Shown piece by piece: positions 1 to 6,814 of a DNA stretch of 9,902 bases. Both the position numbers and the translations under genes were made by a program. The notes under the pieces are model-generated. The model made no database searches and was not told where the DNA came from. It was given only the letters and a program-made list of their open reading frames with translations. The stretch covers positions 1-9,902 of the forward strand of contig JAJFGM010000661.1 in assembly GCA_021776145.1 (NCBI GenBank), in the 5' to 3' direction. Source of the DNA: Kiloniellaceae bacterium (GTDB lineage Bacteria; Pseudomonadota; Alphaproteobacteria; Kiloniellales; Kiloniellaceae). The number at the start of each line of letters is the position of its first letter. The first letter of the stretch is position 1.

Positions 1-74
1 TCGGCAACCCAATCTCTCAGATCAGGCGGCAGAAGCAACCGCTGAGTGCGGTCATAATCACGAAAATTGGTCAT
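1..74 (-). CDS. IS1182-like transposase, N-terminal fragment cut by the window edge
   Basis: Read on the minus strand from the ATG at 74-72, the frame is open to the left edge and gives 24 residues beginning MTNFRDYDRTQRLLLPPDLR and ending DWVA. The pattern of an early YD followed by LLLPPDLRDW is what I recognise as the N-terminus of IS1182-type DDE transposases; that is recall, with no search behind it. The catalytic region and the other IS end lie outside the window, so it cannot be said whether the element is intact. The G-rich stretch just before the ATG is very close for a Shine-Dalgarno site, so the start is somewhat uncertain. The gene points away from the lipoprotein gene on its right. 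Confidence 0.6.
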   Translation of the reverse strand, partial: MTNFRDYDRTQRLLLPPDLRDWVA

Positions 75-264
75 ACCCCTTCATAGCAGACTAGCTCCGA
101 CGCTGCCCATAGTCTCAGTTCAAATCCGACAGACTGCTAGGATGCGGTCGGTACCTATTTTAACTGTACGGCCGCACAAGAGGAACGCGTGTCGGGCCTG
201 GCGAAAATCGGGGCCCTGCCCCTGGAAGTGGAGCAAGAGCGCCGAGCGCGACAGCGTCCTAAAC
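75..264. other. Non-coding stretch, probably the IS end plus flanking DNA
   Basis: No convincing gene lies between the transposase start and the stop of the SYLF lipoprotein gene. The part next to the transposase should contain its promoter and the terminal inverted repeat of the IS. The boundary cannot be placed, because only one end is visible and no target duplication can be compared. An imperfect inverted repeat is present: tagcagact at 84-92 against agactgcta at 131-139, 8 of 9 positions matching. It may belong to the IS end, but it is short and could be chance. Confidence 0.35.
204..222 (-). terminator. Weak possible terminator after the SYLF lipoprotein gene
   Basis: On the minus strand, about 40 bases after the lipoprotein stop, GGGGC-AGG-GCCCC can form a 5-bp all-GC stem with a 3-base loop, followed by GATTTTCG. 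The position and orientation fit a factor-independent terminator, but the stem is short and the T run has only four bases, so it is a weak candidate. Confidence 0.3.
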
Positions 265-942
265 TCAATTCGCCGCGGTACCCGAGATCACCTGACGCAG
301 CGGATCGGCGCCCGGGTTGCCAGCGCTGCCGGAGACCAGAATATCGACAGCCCGGACATCCTTGCCGTAATAGGCGCGGTTCCAGGCCTCACGGGTCACG
401 AACAACGCGCCTTCCAGGTTGAGGCCGCCATAGAGGCCGCCCTTGGTACGCGAGAATGCCAACACATCGACGATCTGCGCCTTTGCGCCGGCACCGACTG
501 GCCCCACCGCCACGCTGATGTCACCGCCGAGCCTGAACTCATTGCTCAGCATGGAATCGCGCGCCGACTTGGTCATGATCAACAGAACGATCTCGGCGAT
601 CTCGCCGCCGATCTGAAGACCGTAGGTGATCGAGCCCACGGTGTAAAAGGCGGGATAGCTCCAGTCTTTCTTTTCGTTTCGCATAAGCATCACGCCGCTG
701 CCGCCGGACCCGCCGATGAGGAGGCCGGCCTTGGCCATGTTCGGGATTATTAATACGCCTTCCGCCTGAGCGAGGTTGTCACGGAACCACGTCATATTGG
801 GATCGGCGGAGAAGCGTTCCGCCGAGGCCTGGGCTCTATCCACCAGCGCCTGCCTTTCGCTTTGTGTCGCCGAAGCGCAGGCGCCCAGGGTGAGGATTAA
901 CGTCAGTAGGGCAAAGAGCCTGAGTGCGGCCGGTCTGGACAT
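265..942 (-). CDS. SYLF/Ysc84-domain lipoprotein
   Basis: This is a 225-aa protein, starting at the ATG 942-940. GAGG about nine bases upstream supports this start over a frame extending to 1227, whose first 95 residues look like untranslated leader. The N-terminus (MSRPAALRLF, then a hydrophobic run to residue 19) ends in a lipobox L19-G20-A21-C22, so a signal-peptidase II lipoprotein is expected, with Cys22 lipidated. Residues about 30-215 are a SYLF (Ysc84, DUF500) domain: the segment EGVLIIPNMAKAGLLIGG (61-78), then the Gly-rich VGPVGAGAKA (147-156) and the YGGLNLEGA stretch (171-179) are typical. In eukaryotes this domain binds lipids and actin; bacterial members are secreted or envelope proteins of uncertain role. 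The gene stands alone, divergent from a GNAT gene across 256 bp. The family call is solid and the cellular role unknown. Confidence 0.88.
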   Translation of the reverse strand: MSRPAALRLFALLTLILTLGACASATQSERQALVDRAQASAERFSADPNMTWFRDNLAQAEGVLIIPNMAKAGLLIGGSGGSGVMLMRNEKKDWSYPAFYTVGSITYGLQIGGEIAEIVLLIMTKSARDSMLSNEFRLGGDISVAVGPVGAGAKAQIVDVLAFSRTKGGLYGGLNLEGALFVTREAWNRAYYGKDVRAVDILVSGSAGNPGADPLRQVISGTAAN

Positions 943-1187
943 TCTTGCTAGCCTCTTTTCTTGTTCCGCTGCTCTGCGAACCCTCGGGCATAAGCGGTTC
1001 GTCGCAGACGGGAAATCCCTGGATAGCCCCTCTGAACAACCGAAGAACGATAGCATAATTCGGCTGTACAGGGACACTGACGATGGCTGTCGAGCGCCCG
1101 AGTCATAGAACCCGACCTTGCCTGAGGCGCCGAGAGAAACGCTTCGCCCTTCTCCGACATGCCGCGGTCTGATAGGGAAGCGAAAAA

Positions 1188-1193
1188 AGGAGG
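1188..1193 (+). promoter_or_regulatory. Shine-Dalgarno site deciding the GNAT start
   Basis: AGGAGG lies five bases before the ATG at 1199. It is a consensus ribosome binding site and selects this start over the in-frame ATG at 1118, which would add 27 atypical residues. Confidence 0.8.
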
Positions 1194-1198
1194 GACAC

Positions 1199-1681
1199 AT
1201 GCCACCTTTCGCGAAAGACGTGATCATTCGCGCATTCCGCGATGATGACGCGGCGGCAGTCGCTCGAATCTTCTTTGACGCCGTGCATGAGGGAACCAGA
1301 GACCACTACACAGCGGAACAAAGGCGAGCTTGGGCCGGCGATAAGCCAAATCCCACGAGGTGGCTTGAGCGCCTGAGAATAATGATCGTCTTTGTTGCCG
1401 AAATGGCTGGTGAGCTGGTTGGATTCATGACAATCGACGCGGATGGTTTCGTGGATCTTGCTTTTGTCTCACCTTCGGTGTCCGGCTCCGGGGTCGGATG
1501 GCGGCTTTATCTGGAGGTGGAAAAAAAGGCGCGATTGCTTGGCGCCCATCGTCTTCACACGGAAGCGAGCCTCAAGGCGCGGCCATTCTTCGAGCGCCAG
1601 GGCTGGACCGTTTCCGAAAAACAAACCGTTGTAAAGAAAGGCGTGGCGCTGACGAATTTCCGGATGCGGAAAATCTTATGA
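1199..1681 (+). CDS. GNAT-family N-acetyltransferase
   Basis: The product is 160 aa. It opens with the IIRAFRDDDAAAVARIF pattern (about 9-25) usual for the first strand and helix of GNAT proteins. A central strand AGELVGFMTI is followed by DGFVDLAFVSP (82-92) and SGSGVGWRLYLEVEKKAR (95-112), the acetyl-CoA-binding motif A with its glycine-rich turn. The C-terminal SLKARPFFERQGW (124-136) is the common motif B. The overall pattern resembles the YafP/PhnO-like group, but the acceptor substrate cannot be read from the sequence. The gene is monocistronic as far as can be seen; it converges on the response-regulator gene and is divergent from the SYLF lipoprotein. Confidence 0.85.
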   Translation: MPPFAKDVIIRAFRDDDAAAVARIFFDAVHEGTRDHYTAEQRRAWAGDKPNPTRWLERLRIMIVFVAEMAGELVGFMTIDADGFVDLAFVSPSVSGSGVGWRLYLEVEKKARLLGAHRLHTEASLKARPFFERQGWTVSEKQTVVKKGVALTNFRMRKIL

Positions 1682-1787
1682 ACAAGTCCGGTCGAGGCTG
1701 CCTCCGCGTGCTGAAGGGTCAAGTGACAATGGCCGACCTCGAGGCCGGCGAAAGCGTCGCAGGACTAGGTGGCAAAGTCTGCGCGCC

Positions 1788-2219
1788 CTAATCGGGCAAA
1801 GCGACGATCGAAAACCAGAACATACTGATCGAGCCGACGATTTCGCTGAAGCCTTCCAGTCCGATGGGTTTGACCACATAGCAATTCGCATGCAGATTGT
1901 AGGACATCACGATGTCCTTCTCGGCCTTTGAACTCGTCAAAACAACAACGGGTATGCGGCGGAGGGCCGGGTCGTTTTTGAGCTCTTCCAGGACCTCGCG
2001 GCCATCCTTCTTTGGAAGGTTGAGGTCCAGCAAGATGATGTCGGGTTTGACGGTATCGCTGCGCTTGCACAGATAGTCAATGGCTTGTTCGCCGTCTGTG
2101 ACAACATGGATCCTGTTGCAACATTTGATCTCCGCAAAGGCTTCCTGCGTCAAGAGAACGTCGCCTGGATTGTCCTCGACCAGAAGGATTTCGACGGGGC
2201 GGGCCTGTTGGGTGTTCAT
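1788..2219 (-). CDS. Single-domain response regulator (Rcp1-like receiver)
   Basis: A 143-aa receiver domain with no output domain. The acidic pocket is E15-D16 in VEILLVEDNPGD, the phosphoacceptor is D65 in ILLDLNLPKKDG, the switch Thr is T95 in VVVLTSS, and the conserved Lys is K117 in VVKP. The C-terminal tail around SISMFWFSIVALP (130-142) is characteristic of the Rcp1 type of stand-alone receiver that partners phytochrome-like and other hybrid-less kinases. The ATG overlaps the TGA of the upstream histidine kinase gene as ATGA, so the two are almost certainly co-transcribed and translationally coupled, which argues that they are a cognate pair. Without an effector domain it probably acts by protein contact or as a phosphate relay or sink. 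Confidence 0.93.
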   Translation of the reverse strand: MNTQQARPVEILLVEDNPGDVLLTQEAFAEIKCCNRIHVVTDGEQAIDYLCKRSDTVKPDIILLDLNLPKKDGREVLEELKNDPALRRIPVVVLTSSKAEKDIVMSYNLHANCYVVKPIGLEGFSEIVGSISMFWFSIVALPD

Positions 2220-4033
2220 GCCGCTTGGTCCTGTTCAATCAGGCCCACGGTGTCTTTCCTGGGCATGGTGAAGTAAAATATGCTGCCTTGGCCAACTTCC
2301 GAAACCGCCCAGATCTTGCCGCCGAAGCTCTCGACGATTTTTCGGCATATCGACAGCCCCAATCCGGAACCGAGGTAATCGGCGTTGCCGTGCAAACGCT
2401 TGAAGGGCAGGAATATCTTCTCGCAGTGTTCCTGCTTCATGCCGATGCCATTGTCCTTGACCCAGAACAGCCATTCCTGATTTTGTTCGGTCACGCCGAT
2501 TTCGATCTTCGGCGTCACGCCTTCGCAGCGGTATTTCAAGGCGTTGCCGATCAGGTTCTGCAGCAGGCGCGCGAAGCGAACGGGATTGGTGCGGACCGTA
2601 GGCAAATCGTCTTGATACGTGATGTCGGCATTGCTGTTCTCTAGGGGTTCGCGCAGATTTTCTTTCACGAAGGCAAGCGTATTGGCGCAGTCGACCGAAC
2701 TCAGTTTTTCGGCGGTCTCGCTGACACGCGAGTATTCGAGCAGATCGTCAATGAGTCCTTGCATGCGAACGGCCGACGTACTCGCGAAACCGATGTACTT
2801 CCTGGCGGTGTCGTCGAGCTGCGCCGAGTAGCGCTGCTCAAGCAGTTGCGTGAAGCTTGTGACCATGCGCAAGGGTTCCTGAAGGTCGTGCGAAGCGACA
2901 TAAGCGAAGCGTTCGAGCTCCTCGTTCGACCTGGCCAGTTTCCCGACCATGGTTTCGAGCTCCCGCGCCCTGTTTTTTTGGCTCTGGGACATCCTGATGG
3001 CCCGCTGGTTGGAGCGCGCCATTGAAACGAACAGGGTGAGCAGGATTGCGTCGATGAGAATGCCGCCCATCATGATGACCATGGGCTGGTTATTGCTGGC
3101 AGAGGTCCGGAACGCCATGTTGCTGGCAATGCCAAACGTCCAGTTGCGGCCGTAGAGTTCGGAGGTCACGGTTGTGGTGAAAAGAGGCGTGGGGTCGATC
3201 TCTATCGAGCCGACGCCTTGCTCGTCGTAGAGCACTTGATCGCCGTCTTGAATGCTCAGTGACACCAAGCGCCGCTCTTTTTGCAACGTGCCTTCCATCA
3301 GGTTCTTGACGATGAAGGGCGCGTAGACCAGGCCTATGAAGCTCCTGCGACGGGCCGCGATATCGGACTTGTCCTGGCCGGCATAGATGGGCACGCAAAA
3401 GAGGAACCCGGGGGTCTTTCCGGCGTCCTGCACAAGCGTTATGGGCCCGGTGATCTGTGCCGTTCCGGTATCCCGGGCATTGACCCCCGCCGTAAGGCGG
3501 TTGAGTTCAAAGGCCATGTCCAGGCCGACGGCCGCCGCGTTCGTATTGACGGGCTCGATAAAGCTGGTGGGCCAATATTCGTTTCGATTGTGCGCGGGAT
3601 AAATCTGAAAGTCCGGGCGTGTCTTTCTTTGTTCCGCCAAGTAGGTGTCGAGATTTTCAGGCCGCACGTAATGGATGACGGCTATTCCATTGAGGCCGGG
3701 ATATTTGACGCCCATGCGCAAATCTTCAGCAAATTCGCGCCAATCACCGTGGGAAATATTCCCGCCCCTAGCCTGGATTGCCAGCACGCCGCTCCAGAGG
3801 GCGTCCTCGTACTTTTGCATGTGCTCGAATAGGAGCTCGACGACATTTTCCGCCGCGCGGTCAAACTGGAGCCGGTTCTTTGCTTCGATTTCGGTCTTCG
3901 AGACGAACCAGGCGGCAAAGGTCAAGATGAGCGATGAAATGACGACAAACCAATGAAACCAGTGGAGACGCCCGCCGCCAATACCGTTCGAATCGGGCCT
4001 CGTGTTTGGAGGGTTTATTGAATTCGCGTTCAT
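2216..4033 (-). CDS. Membrane sensor histidine kinase with extracytoplasmic CHASE-type domain
   Basis: From the ATG at 4033 the product is 605 aa; a TTG two codons upstream (4039) would give 607, and neither has a strong ribosome site. Residue numbers here use the 607-aa form. A hydrophobic segment (about 29-46) and a second one (about 319-341) bracket a 270-residue extracytoplasmic region that reads like a CHASE domain (LNGIAVIHYVRPENL at 116-130; GFLFCVPIYAG at 211-221). After a short coiled linker come the HisKA H-box ERFAYVASHDLQEPL with H384, and an HATPase_c domain with N-box N495/N499, G1 DNGIG (529-533), F-box IFLPFKRLH (542-550) and G2 GSGLGLSI (557-564). All ATP-binding motifs are present, so it should be active. 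CHASE domains sense small extracellular ligands; the ligand here is unknown. It is the first gene of a two-gene operon with the receiver. Confidence 0.93.
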   Translation of the reverse strand: MNANSINPPNTRPDSNGIGGGRLHWFHWFVVISSLILTFAAWFVSKTEIEAKNRLQFDRAAENVVELLFEHMQKYEDALWSGVLAIQARGGNISHGDWREFAEDLRMGVKYPGLNGIAVIHYVRPENLDTYLAEQRKTRPDFQIYPAHNRNEYWPTSFIEPVNTNAAAVGLDMAFELNRLTAGVNARDTGTAQITGPITLVQDAGKTPGFLFCVPIYAGQDKSDIAARRRSFIGLVYAPFIVKNLMEGTLQKERRLVSLSIQDGDQVLYDEQGVGSIEIDPTPLFTTTVTSELYGRNWTFGIASNMAFRTSASNNQPMVIMMGGILIDAILLTLFVSMARSNQRAIRMSQSQKNRARELETMVGKLARSNEELERFAYVASHDLQEPLRMVTSFTQLLEQRYSAQLDDTARKYIGFASTSAVRMQGLIDDLLEYSRVSETAEKLSSVDCANTLAFVKENLREPLENSNADITYQDDLPTVRTNPVRFARLLQNLIGNALKYRCEGVTPKIEIGVTEQNQEWLFWVKDNGIGMKQEHCEKIFLPFKRLHGNADYLGSGLGLSICRKIVESFGGKIWAVSEVGQGSIFYFTMPRKDTVGLIEQDQAA

Positions 4034-4084
4034 CGCCAAAGGCTTTCAGAATGCTGTTGCACAGGCATCTTAGTCACGGCGACG

Positions 4085-4166
4085 TTAAGCAAGTTTGGTT
4101 AATCAAATATGAAAGAGCCTCAACTCCAAATTGGACGAAGTTAGCCACAAATTAAGCAGATTGGTT
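4085..4166. repeat. Imperfect direct repeats in the divergent intergenic region
   Basis: TTAAGCAAGTTTGGTT at 4085-4100 recurs as TTAAGCAGATTGGTT at 4152-4166, that is TTAAGCA and TTGGTT separated by three or two bases. The starts are 67 bp apart. AT-rich bases follow each copy, and an exact inverted pair AATATGAA (4106-4113) / TTCATATT (4165-4172) partly overlaps them. The repeats sit between the divergent kinase and GGDEF-EAL genes, where operators for a shared regulator would be expected. No factor can be named. Confidence 0.45.
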
Positions 4167-4174
4167 CATATTCG

Positions 4175-4201
4175 ACCGGCAAGCTGCCCCGGTGGTTTTT
4201 T
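4175..4201 (+). terminator. Terminator-like hairpin in the leader of the GGDEF-EAL gene
   Basis: On the plus strand ACCGGCA (4175-4181), loop AGC, then TGCCCCGGT (4185-4193) can pair as seven base pairs with a 2-base CC bulge. GG and six T residues (4196-4201) follow. This has the form of an intrinsic terminator. No plus-strand gene ends just before it (the next upstream plus-strand gene ends at 1681), and it stands about 44 bases before the GGDEF-EAL start. If real, it would therefore act on that gene's own leader or on transcription antisense to the kinase gene. The structure was found by eye; stability was not computed. Confidence 0.4.
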
Positions 4202-4244
4202 GTAGTGAACGACTGTTATTGCTCAACTGGTGGATAGACGGAAG

Positions 4245-5987
4245 ATGTCGCACTCAATTCACGGCGCCCGTGTGCTCTTGATTGAAGACAACGAAGGCGA
4301 TTACATCCTGACCAAGGAATTGCTGGCACAGCGACCGGATCTTGAATTCCAACTGGAATGGGTCGCGTCCGCCGATGAGGGTCTGGCGGCCCTCATCGAA
4401 AACCGCCACGAAATCTGCCTCACCGACTATCGCCTCGGCACGGCCAACGGCCTGGAAATCGTCCGGCGCGCGCGCGAGCGTGGAAGCGAGGTGCCGGTCA
4501 TCGTTCTGACAGGTGAGCACAACCAAAGCGTCGACGCGGAGGCGATCGAGGCCGGCGCTTGCGACTACCTCGTCAAACGACAGCTGTCTGGCGACCAGCT
4601 CACTCGCTCGATTCGCTATGCGCTCGTGCAGCGTAGTGTCGAGGACAAACTGCGGGCGCTGGCGCGAACGGATCAGCTCACCGGGCTCGCCAATCGCGGG
4701 GAGTTCATGAGTGAGCTCGACTTTGCGCTAAGGCGGTCAGGCCGCGGCGCCAAGGCTTTCGCGATCCTTTACCTGGACCTGGACGGCTTCAAGCAGGTCA
4801 ACGATACGTTGGGTCACGCACAGGGGGATCTGCTGCTGCAAGAGGTGGCGAATCGCTTGACTACTTGCCTCCGGTCCGTCGATCTCGTCGCGCGGATCGG
4901 CGGCGATGAATTCACCATTTTGGCCCTTGATGTTGAAAGCTCAAGAGATTGCGCGACGATCGCCCAGAAAGTTCTCGCCAAATTAAGCGAGCCGTTCAGG
5001 CTTGGCGGTCACGAGGTTCTAGTCTCGGCCAGCATTGGAATCTCGATGTTTCCCGACGGAGGACGCGACGCCGATGAACTCACGCGCAACGCGGATACGG
5101 CAATGTATCGGGCCAAGAAGGAAGGTGGTCACCGGTTTCAGTTTCATTCGAACGAGATCACATCGGCCGCACGGGATCGTATCGACATCGAAAGCGAATT
5201 ACGCAAAGCGATCGCGGCTGGGGAGCTGGATCTGGTCTACCAGCCCCAAGTATGCATCGGCTCGGGCCAAATAACCGGCTTCGAGGCGCTTGCACGTTGG
5301 TGTCACCATCGGCTCGGAGACGTGCCGCCGACCGCCTTTATCCAGGTCGCGGAGGACATAGGCTGCATTCGGGAGCTCGGTGCCTGGGTCTTGCGACGCA
5401 GCGCCATGGACTACAAGCACTGGGAACGGTTGGGATTGAGCGGGCCAAGCCTGTCGGTGAATATTTCGGCCCACCAATTGAACGATCCCCACTTCCCCGA
5501 GAGTGCGCGCGCAATTCTAGAGGAGGCAAAATTCGATCCAAGCAAACTGGTCCTTGAGCTTACCGAAACCGCCATCATCGGTGATTTGGGGGTCGCGCGA
5601 TCCAACATTTGCCGATTCCATAGTTTTGGTGCCCGCGTTTGCGTCGATGACTTTGGTATCGGGTATTCCGGACTAAGCCAGTTGCGGGACCTTCCCCTCG
5701 ACGTGCTAAAGATTGACAAATCCTTCGTCCACAACCTGCTCAATCGCCCCAAGGAAAAAGCCATCACGCACGCAATTATCGATCTGGCCAAGCGGTTCGA
5801 ACTCGAAGTGATCGCCGAGGGCGTCGAAAGCGAGGATCAGGCCAGGACCTTGACCGCGCTCGGCTGCGGGTTGGCGCAGGGATACCACTACTATCGGCCG
5901 CTTCCCTCCGCTGCCATCGGCGAGCTTTGCGCCAAAGCCGCGGCGACAAACAGTGACTCGGTCAGGCAATCGGCCAACGTCGCCTGA
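4245..5987 (+). CDS. Response regulator with GGDEF and EAL domains (c-di-GMP synthesis/breakdown)
   Basis: The product is 580 aa from the ATG at 4245; a GTG at 4230 would add five residues, and neither start has a clear ribosome site. Residues about 8-125 are a receiver domain with E14-D15, phosphoacceptor D61 (CLTDYRLG), T89 and K111. The GGDEF domain (about 140-300) has the signature GGDEF at 219-223, preceded five residues earlier by RSVD (210-213), an RxxD inhibitory I-site. The EAL domain (about 315-565) has E347-A-L, N406, ELTET, DDFG (468-471), LKIDKSF, IAEGVE and QGY. The cyclase and phosphodiesterase sites therefore both look intact, so the protein could make or hydrolyse c-di-GMP under receiver control. 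No membrane segment is seen, so it is cytoplasmic. It is divergent from a kinase/receiver pair, which makes that kinase the likely phosphodonor (inference). Confidence 0.95.
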   Translation: MSHSIHGARVLLIEDNEGDYILTKELLAQRPDLEFQLEWVASADEGLAALIENRHEICLTDYRLGTANGLEIVRRARERGSEVPVIVLTGEHNQSVDAEAIEAGACDYLVKRQLSGDQLTRSIRYALVQRSVEDKLRALARTDQLTGLANRGEFMSELDFALRRSGRGAKAFAILYLDLDGFKQVNDTLGHAQGDLLLQEVANRLTTCLRSVDLVARIGGDEFTILALDVESSRDCATIAQKVLAKLSEPFRLGGHEVLVSASIGISMFPDGGRDADELTRNADTAMYRAKKEGGHRFQFHSNEITSAARDRIDIESELRKAIAAGELDLVYQPQVCIGSGQITGFEALARWCHHRLGDVPPTAFIQVAEDIGCIRELGAWVLRRSAMDYKHWERLGLSGPSLSVNISAHQLNDPHFPESARAILEEAKFDPSKLVLELTETAIIGDLGVARSNICRFHSFGARVCVDDFGIGYSGLSQLRDLPLDVLKIDKSFVHNLLNRPKEKAITHAIIDLAKRFELEVIAEGVESEDQARTLTALGCGLAQGYHYYRPLPSAAIGELCAKAAATNSDSVRQSANVA

Positions 5988-6186
5988 GGGCCTGCGCCCG
6001 GCTTTCACCCTGGGGAGTCGCGCGGTGGTCGGGCGCCGGTCTTGCCCGATGCAGCTTGCCCATTGCGGTAAGCGATGCCCTTCACCACACTCGGCCGACC
6101 ATCGCCGCAGTGTCGAGCGGCCGTGCAACCCCTTCGCGGCGCAGCCATTTCGGTGACGAGCCGGGATCCAAATACAGGGCCCACCC
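5988..6186. other. Intergenic stretch before the phosphatidyltransferase gene
   Basis: About 200 GC-rich bases with no recognisable gene. Directly after the GGDEF-EAL stop, GGGC-CTGC-GCCC (5988-5999) followed by GGCTTT could form a four-base-pair hairpin, too weak to call a terminator. The rest should hold the promoter of the next gene, but no convincing -35/-10 pair was found by eye. Confidence 0.4.
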
Positions 6187-6795
6187 ATGCTTGATGCCTG
6201 GATGCGCGAACGCATAGATTCACCGCTTGAAAAAATGGGCCGCCACGCCGTATCGCTTGGTCTCGGCGCAAATCAGGTCACGCTGATCGGTTTCGGCTTC
6301 GGGCTGGCCGCTATTCCGGCCTTGGCGCTGGAGGCTTATGGGCTGGGCCTGGGGCTGATTATGCTCAACCGGCTGGCCGACGGTCTCGATGGCGCGGTGG
6401 CGCGGCTGACGCGAACCAGCGACATCGGCGGCTACCTCGACATCGTAAGCGACTTTCTGGTTTATTCCGGTGTCGTCTTCGGTTTCGCCCTGGCCCGTCC
6501 CGAGGTCAATGCCCTGGCGGCGAGCTTCCTGGTCTTTTCCTTCATCGGCACGGGTACCTCGTTTCTCGCCTATGCAATCATTGCGGCAAAACGCCAGATC
6601 GTCAGCGAAGACCGCGGCCGCAAGACCTTTTTCTACCTCGGCGGCCTCACCGAGGGGACCGAGACCATCGCGATCATGGCATTGTTCTGCCTTTTTCCCG
6701 ATGCCTTCGCCTGGTTGGCCTGGGGCTTCGGGGCGTTGTGCTGGGTGACCACCGTATTTCGCATTCTGACCGCGGTACGCGCCTTCGGTCGATAG
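6187..6795 (+). CDS. CDP-alcohol phosphatidyltransferase family membrane protein (YnjF-like)
   Basis: A 202-aa integral membrane protein of the CDP-alcohol phosphatidyltransferase superfamily. These enzymes move a phosphatidyl group from a CDP-linked lipid to an alcohol with release of CMP. The signature is visible as D65-x2-D68-G69-x2-A72-R73, then G81-x3-D85-x3-D89, so all four metal-binding aspartates are present. Seven residues separate the AR from the glycine. Hydrophobic segments at about 30-62, 88-133 and 158-195 suggest five or six transmembrane helices. The length and sequence resemble the E. coli YnjF type rather than PgsA or PssA, so the acceptor alcohol is unknown. The ATG has a modest AGGG about seven bases upstream. 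The gene converges on the HIT gene with only 19 bases between stops. Confidence 0.85.
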   Translation: MLDAWMRERIDSPLEKMGRHAVSLGLGANQVTLIGFGFGLAAIPALALEAYGLGLGLIMLNRLADGLDGAVARLTRTSDIGGYLDIVSDFLVYSGVVFGFALARPEVNALAASFLVFSFIGTGTSFLAYAIIAAKRQIVSEDRGRKTFFYLGGLTEGTETIAIMALFCLFPDAFAWLAWGFGALCWVTTVFRILTAVRAFGR

Positions 6796-6814
6796 GCTCA
6801 TTGGGCATTACAGC

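Noticed and set aside
84..139. Terminal inverted repeat of the IS from the tagcagact/agactgcta pair
   Set aside because: Both arms lie on the same side of the transposase start, whereas true terminal repeats lie at opposite ends of the element.
67..753. 228-codon plus-strand open frame
   Set aside because: It lies largely opposite the SYLF lipoprotein gene and starts inside the IS region; the opposite strand has a clear domain, lipobox and ribosome site.
943..1227. N-terminal extension of the SYLF protein to 1227
   Set aside because: The extension would place the signal peptide and lipobox internally, and it runs over the start of the divergent GNAT gene; the ATG at 942 has a good ribosome site.
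4034..4244. Known c-di-GMP (GEMM) riboswitch in the leader of the GGDEF-EAL gene
   Set aside because: I looked for the conserved GEMM core and paired helices and did not find them; only the terminator-like hairpin is supported.
5953..6271. Overlapping short frames on both strands in the 5988-6186 gap
   Set aside because: They overlap the ends of real genes, have no ribosome site and encode Arg/Pro-rich sequence typical of GC-rich noncoding DNA.
6220..6801. 193-codon minus-strand frame opposite the phosphatidyltransferase
   Set aside because: The plus strand carries a complete catalytic signature and membrane helices; the minus frame is a polar shadow.
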